A DNA stretch of 64,000 nucleotides, taken from positions 1-64,000 of the forward strand of contig JAEZQY010000050.1 of the NCBI GenBank assembly GCA_023441055.1, written 5' to 3'. Below, one piece after another: positions 8,789 to 18,118 of this stretch (position 1 is the first letter of the stretch; every line of letters starts with the position of its first letter). The stretch is from Bacillota bacterium. GTDB taxonomy: Bacteria > Bacillota > Bacilli > Paenibacillales > UBA4045. The position numbers and the translations under genes were made by a program. The notes beneath the pieces were generated by a model. It was not told where the DNA came from. It saw only the letters and a program-made list of their open reading frames with translations, and did not search any database.

Positions 8789-9370
8789 CTGGATGTCATA
8801 CAGAGATTGCGGGATGGGGAAGAGTCAGCTCTTCGACAGATCATAGAGATGCATGGAGATTATCTGCTTAGAACCGCATCTCTGCTGATGAAGAATCGTC
8901 AGGAGGCGGAGGAAGCCGTGCAGGATACCTTCGTCACCGCGTATCAGAAGATCGATCAATTGCATGATGACAAGAAGATAAGAGGCTGGCTGACGCAGAT
9001 TGTCGTGAATCGATGCAGAATGAAGCAGCGAACCTGGCATTGGCGGAATCTGCTGCCCTCCTCGAAGGTCGAGGAGCTGCTCGAGGCGGAGACGGAGGCT
9101 AGCCCGCTTACGCAGCTGTTGATTACTAGCCGCAATGAAAGCTTGACCGAGGCGATTCATCAGCTGGATTACAAGTATCGTGAAGTGATTACATTATTCT
9201 ATTATAACGAGCTAACGGTTCGCGAGATTGCGGATCAGACCAGCTCTAATGAGAATACGATTAAGGCTAGGCTCGCTAGAGGCCGGTCGCAGCTGAAGAG
9301 CTTACTAATGAGGGAGGGAATCACGGATGCAACAGGAGAGAGAAACGATTCATCGACGGTTGAAGGATGA
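8789..9370 (+). CDS. ECF RNA polymerase sigma factor (possible CTG start)
   Basis: This ECF sigma factor is 193 residues if started at CTG 8789. Region 2 is seen as MKNRQEAEEAVQDTFVTAYQ and KKIRGWLTQIVVNRCRM. Region 4 is seen as LDYKYREVITLFYYNELTVREIA and NENTIKARLARGRSQL. The strong site AGGAGGGG at 8776-8783 is spaced for CTG 8789, giving an N-terminus MDVIQRLRDGEESAL that matches ECF proteins generally. The first conventional start, TTG 8807, is 23 bases from that site. The following small gene overlaps its end by 44 bases. Confidence 0.87.
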   Translation: MDVIQRLRDGEESALRQIIEMHGDYLLRTASLLMKNRQEAEEAVQDTFVTAYQKIDQLHDDKKIRGWLTQIVVNRCRMKQRTWHWRNLLPSSKVEELLEAETEASPLTQLLITSRNESLTEAIHQLDYKYREVITLFYYNELTVREIADQTSSNENTIKARLARGRSQLKSLLMREGITDATGERNDSSTVEG

Positions 9371-9650
9371 ACTCTCGGAGGTGTATTTTGACCAGACAGA
9401 TCTAGTCCTGCAACGCACACACCCTCGTACATGGGGCCAGCGTATTCGTATGCTCTGGAATCGCGAGATTGAGCTCCCGCTTGTTCCAATTGGCCTGGCG
9501 GCCGCTTTCCTGATCGGGATCGCGATCTTCCAGCAAGGGGCTGATCCGCAGCAGGGCGATCCGCTGACTCCTCGTCAGATGGTTGAAGCGGGCGGCAATA
9601 TATACTGGGCAGACGCTTATGAGAAGGCGGTGAGCAGCCGTGAGAATTAA
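9327..9650 (+). CDS. Small single-pass membrane protein, probable anti-sigma partner
   Basis: This 107-residue protein has a charged N-terminal cytoplasmic half, one membrane segment at about 50-68 (LPLVPIGLAAAFLIGIAIF) and a short outer tail. It begins at ATG 9327 behind GAGGGA within the sigma gene, and its end overlaps the next gene by 11 bases, so three genes are coupled. It matches no named domain I recognise. Position directly after an ECF sigma gene suggests a sigma-binding regulator. Function is inferred. Confidence 0.7.
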   Translation: MQQERETIHRRLKDELSEVYFDQTDLVLQRTHPRTWGQRIRMLWNREIELPLVPIGLAAAFLIGIAIFQQGADPQQGDPLTPRQMVEAGGNIYWADAYEKAVSSREN

Positions 9651-11874
9651 TGTGAAGGTCAAACATCTTGTATATGGCTTAATCACAATTGGCTTATCCG
9701 CATATGTGCTGTTCTCGTTGGTGTTGCCGCGCATGGAGCTGAATGCTGTGCGTGAGCAGTATGCTGCAGGGGTACCTGGGAGTAAGGAGAGCATATTAGC
9801 AGCGATTCATCATCCCGTATCCACCCAGAGCAAGTGGGCGCTGATTAGGGAATATCTCATCGATGGTGAGTTTGACGGGGCGATGAAGCGGTTCGATGTC
9901 TACATTGGGCCTGGGTCGACAATGGTGCATGGAGCAGAGGCGGATGATAGATTGAGGTTTACCTGGCCGGAGAAGCAGAGCATTCTGCTAGATTATGTTG
10001 CTGAGGCTCCGGTGGACGGCTATGCGTATCGCGCGGCGCAGCAGCTGGTTGCTTACTATGTTGGAGAGGGTCAGGCAGATGAAGCTGTTGCCATGCTTGC
10101 GTTTATGGAGGATCGATTTATCGGGGAAGGAAACTCGTGGTTTCTCAAGGAGGGTATGCTCGAGCATGCGCGGCTGTTACTGGAGCTGGGACGAGTTCAG
10201 GAGGCAGTGAGCAAGCTTGAACAATTGAAGCAGCTGGTAAGTGCTGCCGACTTTGATGTGAATGGACGTATGGCGCTGCTGGAGGCAGAGCTCATGATTC
10301 GAGGAGGAGCGCTTGCTGATGCGATTAGACTGGTCGAACAGGCATTGCGTGATTATCTGCAGCAATGGCAGCAACAGATGGAACAGTTCGGAGATGAGAG
10401 GGGTACTTCAGACACCGAGATGCGAATGCATGCGCTGCTCGCCCAGCTGAAGAGCGCTCAAGCTAGTGATAGCGGCCAATCTGTTGCAGTTAGCGGTGTG
10501 GTGACACGCAGCGACGGTACACCAGTTCCTAATGCAGGTGTATTCCTCAGACATGCAAGTGTGGTGAATCGCAGCGTCACTTCATCAGAGGCGTACCAGA
10601 TCATGACGGATGCACAGGGGCGCTACACGTTCGACCGGGTGCTTCCGGGCAGCTACCAGCTCTATCTGGGCTTGGATTTTGATCAGATCAGCGGCTACAC
10701 TTGGCCGGTAAGTTATGACGATTGGCTCGATATTGGCATGAATGGTCACATTCAGCAGGATATTACGCTGCACCCGCTAATGGAATTGAAGAGTCCTGTG
10801 AATGAGGCTGTGATTGATGAGCAGAGCTTCACATTCGAATGGTATGATGTGGACGGCGCGGCTTTCTACAATGTGAATATTGGTCTGCAGCTCGAGAATG
10901 GTACGGTGGGCGGTCTGCTGCAGGCAAATGTCACGGATAATCGCCTAACGATCACAGCAGAGCAGTTATATGATCGGACTGCCGGGATTTCCTACACGGA
11001 AGTTGACGGACGTTCGGTAGCCGATCCGCTGACTCTATTGGCATTCGCGAATCCGGATAACCGATTCTATTGGAGTGTGGAGGCTTATGATCAGGATGGC
11101 CGGATGATTACGCGCAGCAATGGTTATCGCTTAAGTGACAATGTGATGGGGAACTTGCCGTTCTTCTATCTGCAGGAGCGGGTACTTACGGACGCTGATC
11201 AGCTGCTGCTCAGCGGCGAGCATGAACAAGCGCTGACTGCGTATAAGCGGGCGTACCAGGGAAATCCTAAAGACGTTCACAGCTTGCGCATGATCATCAG
11301 ACTATTGCCTGCAGATGAAGATAAGCTTCCCTATCTGCGCCAGATGGCGGCCTTGAACCCGATTGAGGACTATGTGTTCGCGCTGGCTTATGCCTATTAT
11401 GAGCAAGCGAATTGGCAGACTTTCTTGGATATGATCGCGGAATTCGATTTAAGTGAAGCGTCATACAGCTATGTGAGTTCCACTAAGGGTACCGCATTAT
11501 TGAAGCTTGGGCGGTATGAGGAGGCAATCGCGCTGTTCAAGCAAGTGATGGACAGTGATCCGAGCCATCGATTCGTAGGTCACTATATCGCAGCTGTGAT
11601 CTATGAGGAGATGAAGCTGGAGCCCGCAATCGCGATTGCTCACAGGTACCCGGATCGATTCATGGCTCGCAGCGAGCAGGATTGGCTGTCATTGCTGCAG
11701 CAGGTGCAGGCAGAAGCCGACGAGTCAGATCTGCCTGAGCATTATATGGAGCAATTAAAGCAGAAGCTTGAGTGGTTCTTCACCGATGAGCATGAACAAC
11801 TGCAGCACTGGATGCGCGCGACGAATCAGGCGCATATGAAAAAGCTGATACAAGCGATCTTAGATGTAAATTGA
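9640..11874 (+). CDS. Large secreted/membrane TPR protein with carboxypeptidase-regulatory-like domain
   Basis: This 744-residue protein has an N-terminal membrane anchor (about 8-28). A first helical repeat region (about 60-270) looks TPR-like. A carboxypeptidase regulatory-like beta-sandwich follows (about 285-365; VSGVVTRSDGTPVPNAGVF, TDAQGRYTFDRVLPGSYQ), then a fibronectin-like segment (about 385-500). A second TPR block spans about 520-690 (LLSGEHEQALTAYKRAYQGNP, LKLGRYEEAIALFKQVMDSDP). It begins at GTG 9640, overlapping the small membrane gene by 11 bases, and is followed by a terminator. It is probably an extracytoplasmic scaffold or sensor tied to the upstream sigma factor. I know of no exact named homologue. 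Confidence 0.78.
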   Translation: MRINVKVKHLVYGLITIGLSAYVLFSLVLPRMELNAVREQYAAGVPGSKESILAAIHHPVSTQSKWALIREYLIDGEFDGAMKRFDVYIGPGSTMVHGAEADDRLRFTWPEKQSILLDYVAEAPVDGYAYRAAQQLVAYYVGEGQADEAVAMLAFMEDRFIGEGNSWFLKEGMLEHARLLLELGRVQEAVSKLEQLKQLVSAADFDVNGRMALLEAELMIRGGALADAIRLVEQALRDYLQQWQQQMEQFGDERGTSDTEMRMHALLAQLKSAQASDSGQSVAVSGVVTRSDGTPVPNAGVFLRHASVVNRSVTSSEAYQIMTDAQGRYTFDRVLPGSYQLYLGLDFDQISGYTWPVSYDDWLDIGMNGHIQQDITLHPLMELKSPVNEAVIDEQSFTFEWYDVDGAAFYNVNIGLQLENGTVGGLLQANVTDNRLTITAEQLYDRTAGISYTEVDGRSVADPLTLLAFANPDNRFYWSVEAYDQDGRMITRSNGYRLSDNVMGNLPFFYLQERVLTDADQLLLSGEHEQALTAYKRAYQGNPKDVHSLRMIIRLLPADEDKLPYLRQMAALNPIEDYVFALAYAYYEQANWQTFLDMIAEFDLSEASYSYVSSTKGTALLKLGRYEEAIALFKQVMDSDPSHRFVGHYIAAVIYEEMKLEPAIAIAHRYPDRFMARSEQDWLSLLQQVQAEADESDLPEHYMEQLKQKLEWFFTDEHEQLQHWMRATNQAHMKKLIQAILDVN

Positions 11875-11889
11875 ATGTAGACAGAAAAT

Positions 11890-11926
11890 GACCTTCCGGA
11901 CACCACGTTCGGAAGGTCTCAGTCTT
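11890..11926 (+). terminator. Rho-independent terminator
   Basis: GACCTTCCG pairs with CGGAAGGTC around an 11-base loop, followed by a T-rich stretch (TCTTTCTT). It lies 15 bases after the TPR gene's stop. Confidence 0.75.
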
Positions 11927-12111
11927 TCTTATATCATTAAAAGGGGGGTTGCTCTTAGTATAACCGTTGAATATGAAGAGAAGATGAAAGGAATATTTCA
12001 TTTTCATTACAACTGATGTAAATTTATAACAATTGACGATTTGTGATGACACCAATCTGTAGGTTATCCGTATTGTTGTGTATACTAGTTACAAGAGGAG
12101 CTCGTGAACCC

Positions 12112-12891
12112 ATGGATGACCTTATTGAATCAAGTGTTGAATCAGCGGTGTCAGGTGTGCTGGCGGCACTCTTGTCATTTATTATCGCCAATATTGGCGT
12201 TGTGCTTGTGTTCATTGGTATAGCCGCAGGCATCTGGCTCATATATAACTTGTACAGCAAGCGCAAGGACGCTTCGCAATTAAGTAAGCGGGCCATTCAG
12301 CTGCTACGTGAGACTGAGTCGCGATTGCAGGAGTTGCTCGTATCGGATACGTTCAAGGAGCTTGAATTAGGTCTTATGCAGGGCGTGACTGCGAATCGCA
12401 TGCAAGGGATGGAACAAGTCGCTTATACGTTGTTGGATCAGTCCCAGCAGCTGGGCAAGAAGCTGAGCGGGCAGTCAGTCGCATTGGGAGCAATGGAAGA
12501 TGCGCCAGTGCGAGCTCATCAGGTTATGCTGGAAGCTGAAGATTTGTGGCGCAGGACCAACCAATACCTGAATGACTTGTCTAGTATGCGTGACGAGGTG
12601 CGGGGCGCCGCGCAGGATGCCAGACAGCTCGAGTCTCGGCTGGCGGCGATCTCAGATCAGCTCGAGGTGCTTGCAGAGCAGACCGGGTCTCCGCTAGAGG
12701 AGCTTCAGTCACAATTCGAGCACGCTCAGCAGCAATTCAAGCAGGCGGATCAGCTTGCCGCCTTCGACGCAGTGCGCGCAGGTACGGAATTGCATCGCGT
12801 CCATATCCAGGTGAATCAGCTGCAGCTTAGCTTGAAGAGGGCGGCTGCAGAGCTCCAAAGAGAACGTAATGGGAAGGTGGATGAGGAATGA
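12112..12891 (+). CDS. Membrane-anchored coiled-coil protein
   Basis: This 259-residue protein has a short N-terminus, one long membrane segment at about 18-45 (LLSFIIANIGVVLVFIGIAA) and a cytoplasmic coiled-coil region from about 65 to the end, rich in Gln, Glu and Leu. I chose ATG 12112 because GAGGAG is 10 bases upstream; an in-frame ATG at 12043 has no ribosome site. Its stop overlaps the start of the TPM-domain gene by four bases. With that gene and convergent pspA it forms a likely membrane-stress module. No named family was recognised. Confidence 0.78.
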   Translation: MDDLIESSVESAVSGVLAALLSFIIANIGVVLVFIGIAAGIWLIYNLYSKRKDASQLSKRAIQLLRETESRLQELLVSDTFKELELGLMQGVTANRMQGMEQVAYTLLDQSQQLGKKLSGQSVALGAMEDAPVRAHQVMLEAEDLWRRTNQYLNDLSSMRDEVRGAAQDARQLESRLAAISDQLEVLAEQTGSPLEELQSQFEHAQQQFKQADQLAAFDAVRAGTELHRVHIQVNQLQLSLKRAAAELQRERNGKVDEE

Positions 12892-15410
12892 AGAGGCGCT
12901 TGAACGGAATACGTGTGATCGGTCTTCTGTTAGCTCTGCTGGTATTAATTCCTGGAATGAGTTATGCGTCGGCGGTTCCGCAGCAATCCGGCGACATCAT
13001 GGATACGGTCAACTTACTGACTAGCGCTGAGAAGAGCGCGATACAGAGTGAGATTAATAAAGCGGACTACTCCTTCCATCTCTATATTCTAGATCGTGTG
13101 GGCGGTGGCTCGATCGATCGACTAGCCAGCGATATATTCGCGCAGTGGAAGCTGGGTGCGGACGATGCGCTGATGCTCATTACGATGGAGGAGCGGGAGG
13201 TGTATCTGGAGGTACAAATCGGCGGCGCGCTGGATCGGGCGATCATGGGCTCCAGTGAGCTGGGCAGCAATGATCCGCACTCACGTCTGATCGATTACTA
13301 CTTCATTCCCTATGCGGTCGATGGCGACTTCAAGCAAGGGATCATCTCTGTTATACAGAAGCTGGACGAATTGAAGCTTGGACTGGCAAGCAGTCCGCCT
13401 GGGGGTGCTACGGGAGATCGTGTCACAACGCCGAGTACACCAATGAATCCATTGCCTGTATTAGGAGTACTCGCCTTCATCGCGCTCGCCGCGCTGCTGA
13501 TTGTCCAATTCACGCGGCGCAGTGCGTTGAAGAAACGCAACATTCAAGTTAGGCAGGAGCATCAGCGTACGCTCGGCATCATCCAGCAGCTGGATGAGGA
13601 ATTGTCCCCGATGGCACAGCTATCCAGAGGTGAATCGCAGCGTGTCTTGCAAGCACTCAAGGAACGACATTATCAGCTGCTGCAGACGGCTAGTGCATTC
13701 AGCCAGGAGATAGGCGCATATAAGGTCGCGCGATGGGCGTCTAAGACGGATGATAAGCGGCTCGAGGAATTGGAGCGTCATGTGAAACAGTTCGCCGATG
13801 AGGCAGTGAATATCCGTTCGGCAATCGAGCAGCACCAGCAGGTTGAACGCGAGACGACGGACTTGTACGAGCAAGCTCAGCGGACCTGGAATGACGTGCG
13901 GACTAGATTGGATAATCATATCAAGGAGACGCAGTATCCATCTGTGCAGCTTAGTCAGCGGCTAGATGCACTGGGTGACGTCTTGCGGCGCTGCGGTGAG
14001 TCGATTCAATTCGATCCCATTAAGACGAAGCCAACATTGGAGCCGCTGCCGGCTCAGCTGGAGCAGCTGAGGCAGCATATCGCTTCCATACAAGCTAGCG
14101 CCAACGCCTTATCCGAGCTGCCCAACCAGCTGCAGGATACTAAAAAAAAACTTGACCAACTGATCCAGTCTGAACGCTTGACCTGTGCGGAGATTACGCC
14201 CTACGCATTCTACGAGGAGGTAGACGGTCAGTTAAGCAAGCTGAAGTCGGCCTTGCAGCAAGGTGATGTCGGAGGCGCGGCGAGTGCAGTGGATCGCTTC
14301 CGCGGGTGGATGGAGGATGCCATTCATCAGGTTACGAGCACGATCGACGCGCGCAATTGGAATACCACAGCGCTCCGTGATGTGAAGGGCAAGCTTAGCG
14401 CTTATTCGGACGGTACGATTGGCATGCTGGAGTCGAAGCTCCACGAGATAAGCCAGCAATATGATACCGGGCATACTGAGCCGATACGAACACAAATTAA
14501 GCGGATATCGGACAATCGCACATTGATCGCTGAGGAGATCGTGGACGCGACACAATGGAATGACGCATCGGTACAGCGATACCTGAAGGCCCAGGACACC
14601 TTGCAGCGGCACTTACAGCTGCTTGACGAGATGGAGACAGCGGTTGAATCGATTCAAGCGATGAAGCGGCAGCTGGATGAGCAGTTTGAAGCGCAGCGCA
14701 GCTTACTCGCGCAAGGCATGAAGCAATTCGACCAGGTGAGCTCGGATATGAAGCGGCATGATCTGCATACAGACGCGATACTGAGCGGATTGCAGTCGAA
14801 GGCGGAATATGCGCTCGAGGAGGCGCGGCAGCGGATCGATAGACCGCTCCGAAGCATGCCGGAGCTTATGACTGCGATGGATCAACTGTCCAGCGCGCTT
14901 GTGACCTTCACGGACGCCGTGAACCAGGCCATCCGGGATAAGCAGGCGGCGGAGCAGCGGATAGGCGAATTTAATCGCAGATATCAAGCTGAATTCACGA
15001 GATGCGGCAGATATATCAGCCAATCTCATTATCGCGACCAATTCAATAAATTGAATCATGGCGCTCAGCTGCTGTTAGGAACGAGAGATTACGCGACGCT
15101 CAGTACGCTGCTGGGTCAGGGCGAGCAGCTGCTGAAGGAGATGCGGCGGGAATATGAGCGGAAGCTAAGTCAGGAGCGGGCGCGTCAACGCGCGATCAGA
15201 CACCATACTGGCGGATTTGGCGGCGGCTTCGGCGGTGGTGCGGGCGGCGGCTCACGCGGTGGAGGCTCCGGATGGGGCGGCGGCTCTAGAGGCGGCGGTG
15301 GCGGGTTCGGCGGCGGTTCACGAGGTGGCGGCGGCGGCTTCGGCGGCGGATCGCGGGGCGGCGGTGGAGGCTTCGGCGGCGGCTCGCGCGGCGGAGGTTC
15401 GAAGTGGTAG
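12888..15410 (+). CDS. TPM-domain (YgcG/YdjH-like) protein with coiled coil and Gly-rich tail
   Basis: This 840-residue protein starts with a signal peptide (about 1-28, ending near SYASA). A TPM domain follows (about 30-160; DTVNLLTSAEKSAIQSEINKA, QWKLGADDALMLITMEERE). A membrane segment at about 185-206 leads into a very long coiled-coil region (about 215-765). The last 60 or so residues are a tract of FGGGSRGGG repeats ending in KW. Gly-rich tails are common in TPM proteins, but 840 residues is unusually long for the family because of the coiled coil. In Bacillus subtilis the TPM protein YdjH works with PspA, and here pspA lies immediately downstream and convergent. A role in envelope stress is inferred from that. 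Confidence 0.85.
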   Translation: MKRRLNGIRVIGLLLALLVLIPGMSYASAVPQQSGDIMDTVNLLTSAEKSAIQSEINKADYSFHLYILDRVGGGSIDRLASDIFAQWKLGADDALMLITMEEREVYLEVQIGGALDRAIMGSSELGSNDPHSRLIDYYFIPYAVDGDFKQGIISVIQKLDELKLGLASSPPGGATGDRVTTPSTPMNPLPVLGVLAFIALAALLIVQFTRRSALKKRNIQVRQEHQRTLGIIQQLDEELSPMAQLSRGESQRVLQALKERHYQLLQTASAFSQEIGAYKVARWASKTDDKRLEELERHVKQFADEAVNIRSAIEQHQQVERETTDLYEQAQRTWNDVRTRLDNHIKETQYPSVQLSQRLDALGDVLRRCGESIQFDPIKTKPTLEPLPAQLEQLRQHIASIQASANALSELPNQLQDTKKKLDQLIQSERLTCAEITPYAFYEEVDGQLSKLKSALQQGDVGGAASAVDRFRGWMEDAIHQVTSTIDARNWNTTALRDVKGKLSAYSDGTIGMLESKLHEISQQYDTGHTEPIRTQIKRISDNRTLIAEEIVDATQWNDASVQRYLKAQDTLQRHLQLLDEMETAVESIQAMKRQLDEQFEAQRSLLAQGMKQFDQVSSDMKRHDLHTDAILSGLQSKAEYALEEARQRIDRPLRSMPELMTAMDQLSSALVTFTDAVNQAIRDKQAAEQRIGEFNRRYQAEFTRCGRYISQSHYRDQFNKLNHGAQLLLGTRDYATLSTLLGQGEQLLKEMRREYERKLSQERARQRAIRHHTGGFGGGFGGGAGGGSRGGGSGWGGGSRGGGGGFGGGSRGGGGGFGGGSRGGGGGFGGGSRGGGSKW

Positions 15411-15425
15411 TCGGAGGATAGCAGA

Positions 15426-15465
15426 GAGGACCGTTCACAGATGGTGTGAACGGTCCTCTACTTCG
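15426..15465. terminator. Bidirectional-looking terminator hairpin
   Basis: A perfect 13-bp stem, GAGGACCGTTCAC with GTGAACGGTCCTC, encloses a 7-base loop between two convergent genes. The T-run is weak, so efficiency is uncertain. Confidence 0.65.
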
Positions 15466-15514
15466 ATTGCTGTGCAATTGAATCAATTACATAATGCTGC
15501 GTACCTAAGACGTA

Positions 15515-16192
15515 TTATTCCTTATTCAACTCAGCCTTGAGCGCAGCTAATTCATCATCAACTTCTGTTGCTGAGGAGCTCTTCATCAGCTCATTGAACT
15601 TATCGTCGATGGATTTGCCTTCGTCAGCGAGCTGATGGGCAGCTTCTGCTTCATCATGCATCTGCTGGATCTTCTCTTCCATCTTCGCGAAGCTGTCGAC
15701 TAGATTGCTGCTGCCAACACCGCTCATCGTCTGTGTGATCTTCTTAGTCGCTTGCGCGGCTTGTGCTTGTGCGATCAGTGTGCTCTTCTGCGTCTTCATC
15801 TCTTCAACTTTATTCTTCATGTCCTGGAGCTGCTTGCGCAGCTTCTCGGAGGTCGCCTTCGCGTTGTCGTAGTTGATTTGCAGCTGGTCACGCTTATCGG
15901 AGTGTCTCTTCTTGTCGAGAAGCGCTTGGCGAGCGAGTTCATCCTCGCCCTTGGCAATTGCAGCACGCGCTTGTTGGTCGCGCTTCTCAACGGTGTCGAT
16001 GGATTCCTTAAGCTCACGTTCGAATCGCTTCTCAACCGCCATCTGTGTAGTGACTGCGGCTGTTACCTTGGCAATATCATTGTCCAGCTCGCGGAGAATT
16101 TGCTCAATCATCTTCACAGGGTCCTCTAATTTGTCCAATGCGGCATTCGCATTAGCCTTACCAATTCTGAATAAGCGTTGGAAAAAGCTCAT
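15515..16192 (-). CDS. pspA: PspA/IM30 family envelope-stress protein
   Basis: This 225-residue, almost wholly coiled-coil protein starts MSFFQRLFRIGKANANAALD and continues EDPVKMIEQILRELDNDI, the N-terminal amphipathic helix and first helix typical of PspA/LiaH/IM30. Such proteins bind the inner face of the cytoplasmic membrane and oligomerise to relieve damage. The C-terminal region (about 190-225) is acidic. AAGGAGGAG precedes the ATG. It converges on the TPM-domain gene with a shared hairpin between them, which supports a common stress function. Confidence 0.93.
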   Translation of the reverse strand: MSFFQRLFRIGKANANAALDKLEDPVKMIEQILRELDNDIAKVTAAVTTQMAVEKRFERELKESIDTVEKRDQQARAAIAKGEDELARQALLDKKRHSDKRDQLQINYDNAKATSEKLRKQLQDMKNKVEEMKTQKSTLIAQAQAAQATKKITQTMSGVGSSNLVDSFAKMEEKIQQMHDEAEAAHQLADEGKSIDDKFNELMKSSSATEVDDELAALKAELNKE

Positions 16193-16367
16193 ACTTGCTC
16201 CTCCTTATTAATTAGGATTGTGTACCGGCCTCAGTCCTAGCGTTAGCCGCTTGTATAGGTATACGCAGCAGCAGTCTCCCGGTTTCAATTGATGAATTAT
16301 ATCCCATTATACTAAAAGATAACCAGAGTAGCGAGTGTTTGGCGAGCACTTTGTATGCGCGGATAGC

Positions 16368-16401
16368 AGAAGCCGGCCCACCATCTGGTAAGCCGGCTTC
16401 T
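16368..16401 (-). terminator. Hairpin terminator after ctc
   Basis: AGAAGCCGGC pairs with GCCGGCTTCT around a 14-base loop, 61-94 bases past the stop of the L25 gene. No strong T-run is seen on the minus strand. The rest of 16193-16461 shows only the pspA ribosome site and upstream region, with no supportable gene. Confidence 0.55.
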
Positions 16402-16461
16402 GTCTTGTCGGTTAGAACCCGTAACCGCAATCCACTGTACATGTATTGCTCTTAGAGCTTG

Positions 16462-17070
16462 TTAAGAAGAGGCAGCCTCGCTTGCCTCTTCCTCCTCTTC
16501 TTCCTCTTCCTTCGCACCGCGAGGTACTGTAACGGAAGCGAGCAATTGATCGGGTAGTGTGACTAAGACGATATCGCCGGGTAGATCTACCTGCTCGGCG
16601 ATTAGCTTGTCTCCTACTCCGAGATTCGTGATATCAATTTGAATGAGTGGAGGTATCGCAGCAGGCATGCCCTCCACTTCGATGAATGTCTCTTGTGTCT
16701 GCAATACGCCGCCTAATTTCACACCTGCGGCAGTTCCTACGTATTCGATTGGAACCTTCATGCGGATGAGCTGATTCATGCGCACTTGTTGGAAATCGAT
16801 ATGAATCAACTCTCCAGAAGCGCGATCACGTTGTATATCTGCAAGTATAACCGGCACCTTGCCTGCACCCTCTACGTTCAGATCGATCAATTCCGTTCTG
16901 CCTGTGCGCAGTAATCGTTGGATCTCTCTAGTAGACACGGTTACTGCGATCGATTCCCTGTCACCGCCATAGACTACGCCTGGCAGTTGACCGGATGCGC
17001 GCAGCATGCGCATACCAGAACGGGTTGTCTTACTTCTTCGTGAAGCGTCAAAACACTGTCTCACGGACAA
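16462..17070 (-). CDS. ctc: Ribosomal protein L25 / general stress protein Ctc
   Basis: This 202-residue 50S subunit protein binds 5S rRNA. The N-terminal L25 domain (about 5-92) shows SGQLPGVVYGGD and HIDFQQVRMNQLI. The C-terminal TL5-type beta domain (about 98-185) shows VPIEYVGTAAGVKLGGVLQ. An acidic run of glutamates near the C-terminus is common in this form. In Bacillus this gene (ctc) is stress induced; I could not assign a sigma-B promoter here. GGAGG precedes the ATG. Confidence 0.93.
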   Translation of the reverse strand: MSVRQCFDASRRSKTTRSGMRMLRASGQLPGVVYGGDRESIAVTVSTREIQRLLRTGRTELIDLNVEGAGKVPVILADIQRDRASGELIHIDFQQVRMNQLIRMKVPIEYVGTAAGVKLGGVLQTQETFIEVEGMPAAIPPLIQIDITNLGVGDKLIAEQVDLPGDIVLVTLPDQLLASVTVPRGAKEEEEEEEEASEAASS

Positions 17071-17351
17071 TCTCCTCCTAATTGAAACGTCAGCTTGGGT
17101 TCGCCATTCTTACGTCCCTACAGGCACCGACTTTGCCAGCGGATAGTTCGTTCCCGCTATAAGGGTAATACGCGGATATGCGGTTACTTATCATGTACTC
17201 TATTAGTATACTAAATTTTAGAGCTGATTCCAATTCTGTTAGCTGAACCCTTCTTCCATTATCGAAAATCATACTCATTTTTCCGCAGTTTATGTTTTCT
17301 CATGTATAATGAATAGAGTTTATTACATACTTGGTCCTGGAGGTAAGCGGA

Positions 17352-18080
17352 ATGACTGCAGTGTTGAATTTTGCCCATAGGGGTGCGGCGGGTTACTGCC
17401 CTGAGAATACAATGGCAGCGTTCAATCATGCGATTGAATTAGGGGCAACGGGGATTGAGACCGATGTGCATATGACGGCTGACGGGAAGCTGGTGCTCAT
17501 TCATGATGAGACGCTCCAGCGGACGACGGGTTCGCCGAAGTGGGTCAAGGATATTGAGCTTGCTGAATTGAAGGAGCTGGATGCGGGCTCCTGGTATGAC
17601 CCTACATTCCAGGGAGAGCGGGTGCCGGAGCTGAATGAATTGTTAGCGCTCATCAAGCGGACGAAGCTTGTTGTTAATCTGGAGCTCAAGAATACTTATG
17701 TGTCCTACCCGGGATTGGAAGAAGCGCTCATAGAGGCAGTTGGACAATATGATCTGGCTGATCGTGTGATCATTTCGAGCTTCAACCACTATTCCCTGGT
17801 GAAGTGCAAGCAATTGGCACCGGAGATTCGAACTGGGATTCTCTACATGGAGGGTCTCTATGAGCCTTGGGATTATGCGGCGACGACCAGAGCGGACGCG
17901 CTTCATGCCTTCCACCACGCGGTACAGCCGGAATTGGTCGCTAAGGCGGCTACACACGGCATTGTGTATCATCCTTGGACAGTGAATGATCCGGTTGAGA
18001 TGCGAAGGCTGGTTGATGCGGGAGTGGCGGGTATTATAACGGATTATCCAGATCGACTTGCAGAAGTTCTGAATCAATAA
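17352..18080 (+). CDS. glpQ: Glycerophosphodiester phosphodiesterase
   Basis: This 242-residue cytoplasmic enzyme would hydrolyse glycerophosphodiesters to glycerol 3-phosphate and an alcohol. The active-site region HRGAAGYCPENT lies at about residues 8-19. GIETDVHMTADGKLVLIHDETLQRTTG follows at about 36-64, split here only for description. ITDYPDRL closes the barrel near the C-terminus. It lacks a signal peptide, unlike secreted GlpQ. I chose ATG 17352 because TGGAGGT precedes it. Upstream, TATAAT at about 17304-17309 is a possible -10 box. Confidence 0.92.
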   Translation: MTAVLNFAHRGAAGYCPENTMAAFNHAIELGATGIETDVHMTADGKLVLIHDETLQRTTGSPKWVKDIELAELKELDAGSWYDPTFQGERVPELNELLALIKRTKLVVNLELKNTYVSYPGLEEALIEAVGQYDLADRVIISSFNHYSLVKCKQLAPEIRTGILYMEGLYEPWDYAATTRADALHAFHHAVQPELVAKAATHGIVYHPWTVNDPVEMRRLVDAGVAGIITDYPDRLAEVLNQ

Positions 18081-18118
18081 ATGGTACAAGCGCCAGACGA
18101 GAGGAGAGCGTTGACGCG

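Noticed and set aside
16212..16442. 76-codon ORF on the minus strand between pspA and ctc
   Set aside because: It runs through the ctc terminator hairpin and has no ribosome site.
17090..17278. 62-codon ORF on the minus strand upstream of ctc
   Set aside because: It has only a weak ribosome site, overlaps the expected ctc and glpQ promoter region, and resembles no family I know.
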